Shown here piece by piece: positions 1 through 9,132 of a stretch of 62,650 bases of DNA. The translations under genes were made by a program, and so were the position numbers. Source of the DNA: an uncultured Lachnospiraceae bacterium. Its GTDB lineage: Bacteria; Bacillota; Clostridia; Lachnospirales; Lachnospiraceae. The stretch is taken from positions 1 to 62,650 of the forward strand of contig CAJUJG010000010.1 in NCBI GenBank assembly GCA_910586715.1. The letters are read 5' to 3'. The first letter of the stretch is position 1, and every line of letters begins with the position of its first letter. The notes below the pieces were generated by a model, which saw nothing but the letters and a program-made list of their open reading frames with translations, was not told the DNA's origin and ran no database searches.

Positions 1-1
1 T

Positions 2-31
2 CCGCGCTAAGGAATATGGTTGCTAAAGCAA
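2..31. repeat. Copy 1 of a dispersed 30-bp repeat
   Basis: These 30 bases match 38151-38180 at 27 of 30 positions. The 3' part is a small palindrome (TTGCT-AA-AGCAA here, TTGCT-TT-AGCAA in the other copy), so the loop changed while the stem was kept. Both copies lie a few hundred bases upstream of a gene for an exported protein. The window starts here, so the repeat may extend further left. Confidence 0.6.
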
Positions 32-46
32 CCGCGCTCCGGCGCG

Positions 47-74
47 AGAGTCCGGTGGACCGGACTCTTTTTTT
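47..74 (+). terminator. Rho-independent terminator of an upstream gene
   Basis: A perfect 9-bp stem (AGAGTCCGG / CCGGACTCT) with a 4-base loop is followed by a run of seven T. It probably ends a transcript that begins left of the window and insulates the pectate lyase gene. Confidence 0.85.
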
Positions 75-171
75 CTGTGTTTTCCATGTGTTTGTGCAAA
101 TGTAACAAAAAAAGAATGGAAAGTCTGGCTGAGAAAAACGAATGAAATAGAAAAAATTACACAATCAAATA

Positions 172-200
172 TTGAAAATGGTATAGTTATTTGTTAAAAT
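172..200 (+). promoter_or_regulatory. Probable sigma-A promoter of the pectate lyase gene
   Basis: TTGAAA (172-177) and TAAAAT (195-200) are 17 bp apart. They leave a 5' leader of about 235 nt before the start codon at 441. The leader holds a 6-bp inverted repeat (326-331 / 335-340) and two copies of an A/T-rich 15-mer (from about 347 and 367), so control in the leader is possible. Only the spacing and boxes support this call. Confidence 0.5.
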
Positions 201-440
201 GAATATACTCGGTTAATTTTTGGACAAAATGGTAAAAAAAGATCGAATGCTGCGACGAAATTTGGTACTATTTAGTGCAAAAAAGACCAGTTGAAACAAG
301 AAAACAAGAAAACTGGTGTGTTATATTAAGGCATCCTTAACAATTTGTTAAATTTTTATAAAGTAATATTAAATTTTTATAAAAATTTGCACAGGTTATC
401 ATGTCTGAAATAGGAACACACAAGGGAGGAAGGCGAACCT

Positions 441-3400
441 ATGAGTAAATTTAAGGGCAAATTGGCAAGACGCATCATGGCGGTTGTTTTATCGGGCGCT
501 ATGATTATGTCAAATATGTCTGCTTACGCTGCGGAGCTTGCACCGGAACAGGAGACGGAAATCGTTTCCGAGGTGGAAGAAACTGTCGCTGCTGAACCGG
601 CGGAGGAGGAAGCCAAATCGGATTCGAATGATGAGAATGCCGAAGCGGAAACCCCGGCTGCCCAAAGCAGTGAAAGCGAGAGCAAAGGCGACGCTGACGA
701 GGCGGCAACGGAACCTGTTGAGACAACCAATGTTGAGACAACAAGCGTTGAGACAGAGACCGCCACGGAAGCAAAGACAGAAGATACTACGCAGACCGAA
801 ACGGATACGGAAGCAGTGGAAAGCACTGTGGATGAGACCGAGACGGAAACGGTAGAGGAGACGACTACGGAAGAGGAAAGCTCTGCGGATGATAGTGATG
901 AGGATGTAAAGGCTGAAGACATCAATAGTGATAATGTAACATATGCGCAAAGCGAATGGGAAAATAATCAACGCACTACATCTTGGGAGTTTAAGTCAAA
1001 GTATCCCGCTGGTGGAGCTACGATAGCAGTTGGAGATTCTTTAAAAGGAATTTTAGTAAAAGGAGCGAAAGTCCAATACAAAAAGGATGGTCAAGGATTA
1101 AGCATAAGCGGCGACACAGGCTGTATTGCGATTCCGTTGGATAGTGCAACTACTTCTGTAAATATTGCATTAGAGGTAGCTAGCGTATCTGATAATCGAT
1201 GGGTAGTTATTGGAAAAGCGCCGGGAAGCGTACAAAATATACACCATAAAGATTCAGACAGCGATTATAACGAAGCTATAGATGGTCTTTTTGGCAGTAG
1301 TAAAAAGTATACATCTGATTACGACACAACATATATAACCACTGAAGATGATAACAGTAAATGGTTATACATATCTGTAGGCGCAGGCGAAACGAAGTTT
1401 CATAATATCATAATAACGGAAACAAAACCTGCAGACGGTGGTGATACGGAAGAACCTAAGATTGAGTGGTCTCTTGTAGAAGCTCCGGTAATTAAAAGCG
1501 CTGTTCAAGACGCAGATGCTGAAACAGGCAAGTTAAAAGGCAGCGTTACCGTAACTGTAACAGCTGATATCGCTGCTGGTCGTGGTGAGAAAGTTGAAGT
1601 TATTCTTTGTGATAAAGATGGAAATCCGATAAAGGACGATAATGATAAAAATATTTCAATTTCAAAAAGCAGTGTTTCAGACAACAAAGAATGCACAGTT
1701 ACTTTTACGGATAAGCAGTTAGTAAGTACAGGCACTTATACTTTTAAAGCAGTCCTGTCACGTAAAGGTGAAGGCGAAGACGCTGCAGATGAAACAAAAG
1801 AGAGCAAGGCTTATGCAGAGATGACAGATGAAGAAAAAGCAGCAGTCACGGTTGATTTTAAGCTTCCGCTCGCAAAGCCGGCAAAATTAACGGCAAAGAA
1901 TGCGTCAACAGAAGAAGACCCGATTATTGAATTGACATGGGAAGCAGTTGAGGGCTTAGTTGCTGAAGACAGCGCGGACAGCTATGTTATTTCCATAATG
2001 GATGGTTCTACGAAGCTGTATGAAGAAATACTGGTTCCTAACGAAGAGAATACCAGCAAAGATGAAACGACAGGCATAACGACAGTTAAGTATACTGTTG
2101 GCAAGGATGTTATAAAGAACATTAAATTCGGTAAGAAGTATTCGTTTGGCGTAGCTTCTCGAAAGGGCGAAGGCGAAACTGCTGAAACCAGCGAGGCAGC
2201 TACTGTAGACGGCAGGGCTGAAATCGTGGAAAACGAAGACGGCATTGAATGGAAGACAATCAATATTAAAGATTCATTTACTAATGCGGAAGGTAAAGAA
2301 CTGATTGGTTTAGCTGCCGGAAAAATATATGGCGATGAAACAATATTAAAACTTGACGTATTGGTAGACATGCCTTTTAAAGAAGAAATTACCACGGTAG
2401 ACGATGTAACATATGATGGATTTGTAAAAGGGGCGAAAAATCCCAAGCCTAATAAGGGAGAAATCCCTACTGAGGGAACGGCATTTAGAATGGATGCTGC
2501 TACAAATGCAAAAATTTGGTTTACATTAAGACCTAGCAGTAAGGCATTTTACTTTATTAAAGCTAAAATAGGTGATGATGGTACAGAAACAGTTGATGAG
2601 ATTGTTAAAGAAGATACTTCTGTACCAACATTCCTTAAGCTTAATATGGATGCTGGATGCAGATATTACTTTTATGTTAGCGGCAGTAATGTAGAAGTTT
2701 GCGACATTAAATACTGCAACGATACAACAAGAATGGTGCCTCGAAACATTAATATTGCAGAAGGCTTAAAGGCAGCTGAGACATATGGCGACGAAAAGTA
2801 TGTATTAATTAATGTATTGGAAGATATGCCGGCAACCGCACTTGATCCTGCAAAAGAGATTGAAGGCGTTTCGTATTCAGCTTCCATACAGGGAAAAACA
2901 AACCCGAAGCCGAATGCAGGTCAGATTCCCAATGCACCTGCCGCAGCATTTAAGATGAAGGCAGTACAGGATGCGAAAGTTACATTTGTAACCGGTTCGG
3001 CATCCAAAACGTATCATCTCGTAAAAGTTCAGGTGGCTGAAGACGGTACGGAAACGATTGTTGAGGACAAATCAGATACAGCGATTCCGGAAGGAACACT
3101 GACATTTATCCTCGATGCAGGCTATACCTATTATTTCTACGGCGATGGCACAAAAGTAAAAGTATATGATATTTCGTATGCAAAGTATACAGAGATAAAG
3201 CGTACGAATTGGGAGTATATTGCGGACCCTGCTATATCAAAGGTAGAGCTTCATGTTGATGCGAAAGATAAGCCTGAAGATGTAGGAAGACAGATTGATA
3301 TTACGGTTGATGCTGTTGTCGGCACAAAGGGCGGCGATGCAGTAACCGTTGAGATGTATGACTCTGAAGGAAACGTAGCAGGTTCAGGCGTTTCAAAGGC

Positions 3401-6400
3401 AGAAAAGAATACACATGTTATTTCAATAAAGCCGAGTAAATCAGACAGTTTTACATTCAAGGCAACATTAACACGTGATATGTTTGTTGACGAGCAGGGC
3501 AACGAGACAGAATATGACCCGAAAGAGAGTGCAGAGAGCGCTCCGTTCGAATTTAAACTTCCGCTTGATCCTCCTGCAATCAGCAGTGTAACAAACTTAG
3601 GCGGCGGCAAGGTTGAGATTGAATGGGCAGCTGCAAAAGAAGCAACGGGATATACTGTTAAAGCATATGCAGACGAAGAATGCACACAGCTTGTTAAGTC
3701 TGCGGATTCTGTTAAGGCAGAACTGAATGAAGACGGCACAATTAAGACAAAGGCAGCATTAAATGTCGAAATGGACGGTTTTGAGGTAGGAAAGACTTAC
3801 TACTTCACTGCACTTTCCACAAGAGATGCCGACGTTTCTGCATTGGAATCAGGTGCATTCGAGAAAACAATTACAGAAGAGAAGCAGAATAAGTGGTCAT
3901 TTGCAGCTTATGGTTCTTCTACAAGCATTACAAGCAAGACATGGAAAGTGGACAATGATGAAAACGGTAACCCTATCACGGACGAAAGCGGCAAGTACAC
4001 TTCCGCTTCCGAAGTACCGAAGAATGGTTTCTCCGGCGACTTCTACAAGGGCTGGGTAAACGTATGGTCAATGGGCGGCGCAGGTAAGGTCGTTCCGAAC
4101 ACAATTGACGGACTTGCATTCTATTATACGGAAATCGATCCTAAGACAACAAACTTCAGACTTTCCGCTACAGCACACGTAAATGAGTGGGTACTGTCAA
4201 ACGGACAGGACGGATTTGGTCTTATGGCATCCGACCAGGTTGGTGAAAACGGTAATGGAGATTATTTATGGACGAACTCTTATCAGGCAGTTGTCTCTAA
4301 GATTGAGTATAACTGGGATGGTGAGAATGTAACAACAGATACTTCAAAGCCTAAGATTGCCATGAAAATTGGTGTCGGCGCGACAGAAAAGATTGGCGCA
4401 ACAAAGGAAGACGTAGACCAGATTACAGCAGGAGATATTGCAGCTCCGAAGAATTTCTCTGCAGTACAGACAGCGCTTGACACGACTTATGCAAAATACG
4501 CAAAAGCAGGCATTACTACAACATGTAACATGGTAGGAAATGCAGGCGCATGGGATTCAAAGAAGGGTGAATGGGTAACGAATGTTCCTCCTTCAGACGC
4601 ATCAGAAACATATGTAGACTTCGAGCTTACGCTTGAGAAAAATAACACAGGTTATTTCTTGAGCTATAAGATGCCAAACGGCAAGGTTGTAACACAGAAA
4701 TACTATGATCCGGAAGCATTGAACCATATTGTAGAGGATACAGTTTATGTAGGTTTCTTTGCAGCAAGAAATGCAAACGTTACATTTAAGGATGTAGTAT
4801 TTGACACGACGGATCCTGCACTTTACGAGCCCGCAGAAGAACAGCCTACAAAGTATATTACGCTTACAAGGGCAATCGCATCTGCATCTGTTACAAACAC
4901 AAGCGATTATGACCTGATCTTTACAAGTAACTGGGATGGTCAGCTTGAAGTAAGAAACAGCGAGAACAAGATTGTCGGCAAAGCAGATGTAACAGGCAGC
5001 CTTGACACAGTAAAGGCAGCGCTTGAAGACGGTGACAACAATAAGGACACAAAGGCGCATATTGAGCTTTCAGGACTTGAGGTTGGAAACAATGTATTTA
5101 CACTGACATTCACACCGAGCAAGAACATGAAGAATCCTCCTGCGTTTACGGCTCTTCGTACATACGATCCTGTAACGCTTCCGCTGACTGTGGAATACAG
5201 AAAGTATGGTAAGGAAGGACAGAACCTCTATGTAGCTCCGACTGGAAAATCAACGGCTACAGGTACTTCAGATGATCCGCTTGATATTTATACGGCAATC
5301 AAGTACGTGCAGCCAGGACAGACGATTATGCTTGCAGGCGGCAGATACAGCCTTTATAAGACAATTAAGATTGAGACAAGCGTAAACGGTAAGCCGGCAG
5401 GAGAAGGCGAAGATAAGTACAAGAATTACATCAAGATGATTGCAGATCCCAAGGCAAAAGAAAGACCTGTATTTGACTTTAACGAAGCCGTTACAGGTAT
5501 GACATTAGGAGGAAACTACTGGTACTTCAAGGGATTCGACGTTACTCGTTCTCTTGACGGACAGAAAGGTATTCAGCTTTCAGGAAGCAACAATGTAATG
5601 GATCAGGTAAATACATACAAGAACGGTAATACAGGTATCCAGGTCAGCGGTTCCGGAAATGATACTTATAAATACTGGCCGCAGAATAACCTCGTACTGA
5701 ACTGTACTTCATTCCTGAATGCAGACCACGGTTATGAAGATGCGGACGGTTTCGCAGCGAAGCTGACAATCGGAAGCGGAAATGTATTTGACGGATGTAT
5801 CGCGGCATACAATGCTGACGACGGCTGGGATTTGTTTGCAAAACTTGAGTCAGGACAGATTGGTTCTGTTACAATCCAGAACTGTGTTGCATATAAGAAC
5901 GGTTATGTTCTTGTTAACAAAGATGGCAAGCTTGATTTGGAAGGCACGGAAAAGAATGCCGGAAACGGTAATGGATTTAAGATGGGCGGCGACGGTCTTC
6001 CTGGCGGAAGCATCCATGATGCAGACTATAAGGAAGATGAAAATGGAAATCCTATTTTCTCAGGTCACAAGCTTTATAATTCTGTAGCATTTGCAAATAA
6101 GTCAAAGGGCTTTGACTCAAACAGCTGCTCAAATAATAAGATTCGGAACTCTGTTTCATTTAACAATGAGGGTTCAAACGTAGCTTTATATACTTACTCA
6201 AATGTAAAGACAACAGGATATGAGACAACAGGTGTTATTTCATACAGGACAAAATATAAGACTGTTGTCGATGAAATCTCTGCTAAGAACCAGAATGCAG
6301 CAGATTATACAAATGATACGACATACCTTTGGAATCCGAAGGAAAAGGCAGCTATGAATGCATCTGGAAACAAGGTATTAGCTGACTGGTTTGAATCAAC

Positions 6401-8990
6401 AACATTTAAGGGAACCAACACAATTTATGCTGACAAGAACGGTGTTCTTTTAGGCAGAAATGACGATGGTACAATCAACATGGCTGGTTTCCTGAAGCTT
6501 ACGGATAAGGCAGGAGAAAACAACATTGGACTTGGCGGAGAGGCTTCTGCTGACAGTGACAAGCTTAAGGGCGACGAAGAGACGGACGGTACTGTATCTG
6601 TAGGAGATGGTACAATCCTTGATGACACAACATCACCGGAGTTGTCAGAAGAGCTCAACAATGTAATTGCAGAAAAGAAATATGGTATTTACGTGAAGTA
6701 TCTCGAAGAAGTAGAGTATACTGGTACAGCTGTAAAGCCTGAAATCCGCGTATACTTAAACGGCTCTGCATTTACAGACTATAAGGTAAGCTATAAGAAT
6801 AACGTAAACGCATATGTAGCAGGTGATGAGCGGTATAAGGATATTCCTGATACAAAGAGACCTACTTTAATCCTTTCGCTTAAGGGTTCATATCAGGGAA
6901 CATATGAATATTACTTTGATATTGATCCTGTTGATATTACAACATCCGTATCAGTATCCGGTCTGAGTGCATTGGCTGACGGAAAGGCAAAGAAAGTTGC
7001 TCCGACATTGATTTATGGCGGTAAGAAACTTGCGGCAGGTAAAGATTATGTGGTTACCAGCGAGCAGGATTCTTACAGTGAGGCAAAGGAATATGATGTA
7101 ACAATTGACGCAACGCAGGGAACAAGCGGCAATTATACAGGCGTGCTGAATACGAAGTTTATCCTTCTTGATCCGGCAAATGCCCAGGACATCAGCAAGA
7201 CAGCCATGAAACTTGCGGCAAGCTCTTACGATTATGTAGGAAAGGCAATTACACCTGTTCCGGAAGGATTTAATGCGGAGCAGATGACAATTGATTACAT
7301 CAACAATATTGATGTAGGTAAGGCAACCATAACGGTTTCCGGAAAACCGGAAGCAGGCTTCGTTGGAAGCAAGACGATACCGTTTACAATTAAAAAGACA
7401 GCGTTGAAGGCTGGTGTAAATGTAACAGTTGCTAATTTCGCTGATTCGAAAGAATATACAGGCGCAGCGCTTGCACAGGGCAAAATTTCCGTTATTGTAA
7501 AAGATGCAAACGGTGAAGATGTTGTTGTGGAAGGTGTTAAGAAGGGCAGCAAGGATGTCAACGAAAAAGAAGACGGTCTTTACAGATATGGATATACCTA
7601 TCAGTATAAGACAAACACTGAGGCAGGCAACGCAACACTGACAGTTACCGGTATTCACAATTACTCAGGTTCGGCTAATTTCAAATTCAAGATTACGCCG
7701 GTAGCCGCATCCGTTACGACGATTGCCGCTGAAAATGGCAAGTATATGTTTACAAACAAAGATTTGGAAGTTGGATATGCTCCGACAGCTGAATACACAC
7801 CGGGTGGAACATTAACAAATATTATTGTTAAGTACAACGGTAACACGGTATCTAAGAAAAACTATGCGATTTCTTACAAGAATAACAAGAATGCAAACGA
7901 TTCTGCAAAGGCTGTTATTTCATGGAAGGGAAGCTTAAAGGGTACGGCAAAGACAGAAATTGATTACACCATTACTCCTTGTGACTTTACTTCAGGAAAC
8001 ATTACGGCGAAGTCTGTATCGGATGTATTTACAAACGGAAAACCTTCTATCAAAGCTTCAGATTTGGAGAAGTCTAAAGTTGTGTTAGTAAATGTAAAGA
8101 AGCCGCTTTCAAAGAACCGCGACTACACATTGGAATACAAGTACAATGTGACAACAACAGCAGAGAATGGAACAGTGACTACACAGACTGTTACATTCAA
8201 TCCTCAGGATAAAGAGGCAGGAAAGGCAGAAATTGCAATTGACGAGAATAAGGGTCTTAATGTAACTGTATACGCAAAACCTGTAGGTGCAAACTTCAAG
8301 CCGCTTGCAGACGGAGATCCGGGTATTGTTGTAGCTGAGTTCAGAGTAGCTTATTATGATATTGCGAAAGCAAAACTTCAGATAATCGACAAGACAACAG
8401 AGAAGACAACACCGATATACTTCGTTGATGACACAGAGGCTGAGAAAGCGACCTTGGGTGCACGCAACAGATTGAACAATCATACAAAGGATGCTACTGA
8501 GAATGCTCCGTATTATATGATATTGACACATTCGCAGACTGGCGAGTTATCATTCGGTAACTTTGAGAACAGGGATTCTGAGAATCAGACAAATGATTAT
8601 ACGTATGACTATGAGAATACCGCAGCAACTGTTGCCGGAAAGCAGAATGTAACAATATATGGTACAGGTAGATTCGGTGGTACAAGAGTATTCAAGTATA
8701 CGCTTGTTAAGAAGACATATGACTTAAAGCGCGTTCTTGTAGCAAAAGATACGACAGCTACGATTGAAAAGCCGGAAGATGCGGAAGCAACAACGGCAGC
8801 AATCAAAGCAGCTCTTGCTGGAAAGATTGTTATTAACGGTAATACACTTGATCCGAAGTACATTAATGTAAGCTATGATGCATCAAAGATTCAGAGCGGA
8901 AAGTCACTTAGCGTTACAATTACAGCTGCGACTGTAAATGGCATTAAGGCGTACTCAGGCTTTAAGAACATAAGCATTAAGGTACAGTAA
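441..8990 (+). CDS. Giant secreted multidomain pectate lyase (PL9 type) with Ig-like repeats
   Basis: A 2849-aa exported protein expected to cleave polygalacturonate by beta-elimination outside the cell. A signal peptide (1-31) is followed by a Glu/Thr-rich acidic linker to about 165, a beta-sandwich module (165-330) and Ig/FN3-like domains. Two tandem related modules follow (about 600-740 and 745-880), then more FN3 domains and a jelly-roll-like domain (1125-1440). The PL9 right-handed beta-helix starts near 1594 and carries the DADGFAAKLTIG motif (about 1768), whose Lys is the expected catalytic base, and DDGWDLF (about 1792), the expected calcium site. From about 2060 to the end come repeats of the YTG...DY.VSYKNN type. 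There is no LPXTG motif or obvious anchor, so cell attachment is unclear. RBS GGGAGGAAGG precedes ATG 441. Transcribed alone, it ends at the hairpin at 9003. Confidence 0.85.
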   Translation: MSKFKGKLARRIMAVVLSGAMIMSNMSAYAAELAPEQETEIVSEVEETVAAEPAEEEAKSDSNDENAEAETPAAQSSESESKGDADEAATEPVETTNVETTSVETETATEAKTEDTTQTETDTEAVESTVDETETETVEETTTEEESSADDSDEDVKAEDINSDNVTYAQSEWENNQRTTSWEFKSKYPAGGATIAVGDSLKGILVKGAKVQYKKDGQGLSISGDTGCIAIPLDSATTSVNIALEVASVSDNRWVVIGKAPGSVQNIHHKDSDSDYNEAIDGLFGSSKKYTSDYDTTYITTEDDNSKWLYISVGAGETKFHNIIITETKPADGGDTEEPKIEWSLVEAPVIKSAVQDADAETGKLKGSVTVTVTADIAAGRGEKVEVILCDKDGNPIKDDNDKNISISKSSVSDNKECTVTFTDKQLVSTGTYTFKAVLSRKGEGEDAADETKESKAYAEMTDEEKAAVTVDFKLPLAKPAKLTAKNASTEEDPIIELTWEAVEGLVAEDSADSYVISIMDGSTKLYEEILVPNEENTSKDETTGITTVKYTVGKDVIKNIKFGKKYSFGVASRKGEGETAETSEAATVDGRAEIVENEDGIEWKTINIKDSFTNAEGKELIGLAAGKIYGDETILKLDVLVDMPFKEEITTVDDVTYDGFVKGAKNPKPNKGEIPTEGTAFRMDAATNAKIWFTLRPSSKAFYFIKAKIGDDGTETVDEIVKEDTSVPTFLKLNMDAGCRYYFYVSGSNVEVCDIKYCNDTTRMVPRNINIAEGLKAAETYGDEKYVLINVLEDMPATALDPAKEIEGVSYSASIQGKTNPKPNAGQIPNAPAAAFKMKAVQDAKVTFVTGSASKTYHLVKVQVAEDGTETIVEDKSDTAIPEGTLTFILDAGYTYYFYGDGTKVKVYDISYAKYTEIKRTNWEYIADPAISKVELHVDAKDKPEDVGRQIDITVDAVVGTKGGDAVTVEMYDSEGNVAGSGVSKAEKNTHVISIKPSKSDSFTFKATLTRDMFVDEQGNETEYDPKESAESAPFEFKLPLDPPAISSVTNLGGGKVEIEWAAAKEATGYTVKAYADEECTQLVKSADSVKAELNEDGTIKTKAALNVEMDGFEVGKTYYFTALSTRDADVSALESGAFEKTITEEKQNKWSFAAYGSSTSITSKTWKVDNDENGNPITDESGKYTSASEVPKNGFSGDFYKGWVNVWSMGGAGKVVPNTIDGLAFYYTEIDPKTTNFRLSATAHVNEWVLSNGQDGFGLMASDQVGENGNGDYLWTNSYQAVVSKIEYNWDGENVTTDTSKPKIAMKIGVGATEKIGATKEDVDQITAGDIAAPKNFSAVQTALDTTYAKYAKAGITTTCNMVGNAGAWDSKKGEWVTNVPPSDASETYVDFELTLEKNNTGYFLSYKMPNGKVVTQKYYDPEALNHIVEDTVYVGFFAARNANVTFKDVVFDTTDPALYEPAEEQPTKYITLTRAIASASVTNTSDYDLIFTSNWDGQLEVRNSENKIVGKADVTGSLDTVKAALEDGDNNKDTKAHIELSGLEVGNNVFTLTFTPSKNMKNPPAFTALRTYDPVTLPLTVEYRKYGKEGQNLYVAPTGKSTATGTSDDPLDIYTAIKYVQPGQTIMLAGGRYSLYKTIKIETSVNGKPAGEGEDKYKNYIKMIADPKAKERPVFDFNEAVTGMTLGGNYWYFKGFDVTRSLDGQKGIQLSGSNNVMDQVNTYKNGNTGIQVSGSGNDTYKYWPQNNLVLNCTSFLNADHGYEDADGFAAKLTIGSGNVFDGCIAAYNADDGWDLFAKLESGQIGSVTIQNCVAYKNGYVLVNKDGKLDLEGTEKNAGNGNGFKMGGDGLPGGSIHDADYKEDENGNPIFSGHKLYNSVAFANKSKGFDSNSCSNNKIRNSVSFNNEGSNVALYTYSNVKTTGYETTGVISYRTKYKTVVDEISAKNQNAADYTNDTTYLWNPKEKAAMNASGNKVLADWFESTTFKGTNTIYADKNGVLLGRNDDGTINMAGFLKLTDKAGENNIGLGGEASADSDKLKGDEETDGTVSVGDGTILDDTTSPELSEELNNVIAEKKYGIYVKYLEEVEYTGTAVKPEIRVYLNGSAFTDYKVSYKNNVNAYVAGDERYKDIPDTKRPTLILSLKGSYQGTYEYYFDIDPVDITTSVSVSGLSALADGKAKKVAPTLIYGGKKLAAGKDYVVTSEQDSYSEAKEYDVTIDATQGTSGNYTGVLNTKFILLDPANAQDISKTAMKLAASSYDYVGKAITPVPEGFNAEQMTIDYINNIDVGKATITVSGKPEAGFVGSKTIPFTIKKTALKAGVNVTVANFADSKEYTGAALAQGKISVIVKDANGEDVVVEGVKKGSKDVNEKEDGLYRYGYTYQYKTNTEAGNATLTVTGIHNYSGSANFKFKITPVAASVTTIAAENGKYMFTNKDLEVGYAPTAEYTPGGTLTNIIVKYNGNTVSKKNYAISYKNNKNANDSAKAVISWKGSLKGTAKTEIDYTITPCDFTSGNITAKSVSDVFTNGKPSIKASDLEKSKVVLVNVKKPLSKNRDYTLEYKYNVTTTAENGTVTTQTVTFNPQDKEAGKAEIAIDENKGLNVTVYAKPVGANFKPLADGDPGIVVAEFRVAYYDIAKAKLQIIDKTTEKTTPIYFVDDTEAEKATLGARNRLNNHTKDATENAPYYMILTHSQTGELSFGNFENRDSENQTNDYTYDYENTAATVAGKQNVTIYGTGRFGGTRVFKYTLVKKTYDLKRVLVAKDTTATIEKPEDAEATTAAIKAALAGKIVINGNTLDPKYINVSYDASKIQSGKSLSVTITAATVNGIKAYSGFKNISIKVQ

Positions 8991-9002
8991 TTTCATACCA
9001 GG

Positions 9003-9045
9003 ACATAAGAGGAAGGAGCGGTTTATCCGCTCCTTCTTCTTATGT
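9003..9045 (+). terminator. Long hairpin terminator after the pectate lyase gene
   Basis: A 19-bp stem (one G-T pair) with loop TTTAT lies 13 bases after the stop codon. The central 28 bases (9008-9035) recur exactly at 12967-12994. The T tract is poor, so it may work in both directions or also serve as a recombination site. Confidence 0.75.
9008..9035 (+). repeat. 28-bp direct repeat, left edge of the defence cassette
   Basis: Identical over 28 bases to 12967-12994 and in the same orientation (the TTTAT loop reads the same way in both). The two copies enclose the ATPase-methyltransferase, deaminase and 58-aa genes. This could be a target-site or att duplication, or two terminators of common origin. 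Confidence 0.75.
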
Positions 9046-9132
9046 GCCAAAGCATTGTCAGCGCTGAATTTAATGGCATTGGACATTTTAAGCTGCTTTT
9101 TCTGTTTTGTATATTCAAGATATTATAATAAA

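Noticed and set aside
326..340. TTAAGGCATCC shared with the minus strand near 14012-14022 as proof that the remnant kept the pectate lyase leader
   Set aside because: Only 11 bases match and the surrounding sequence does not; too short to trust.
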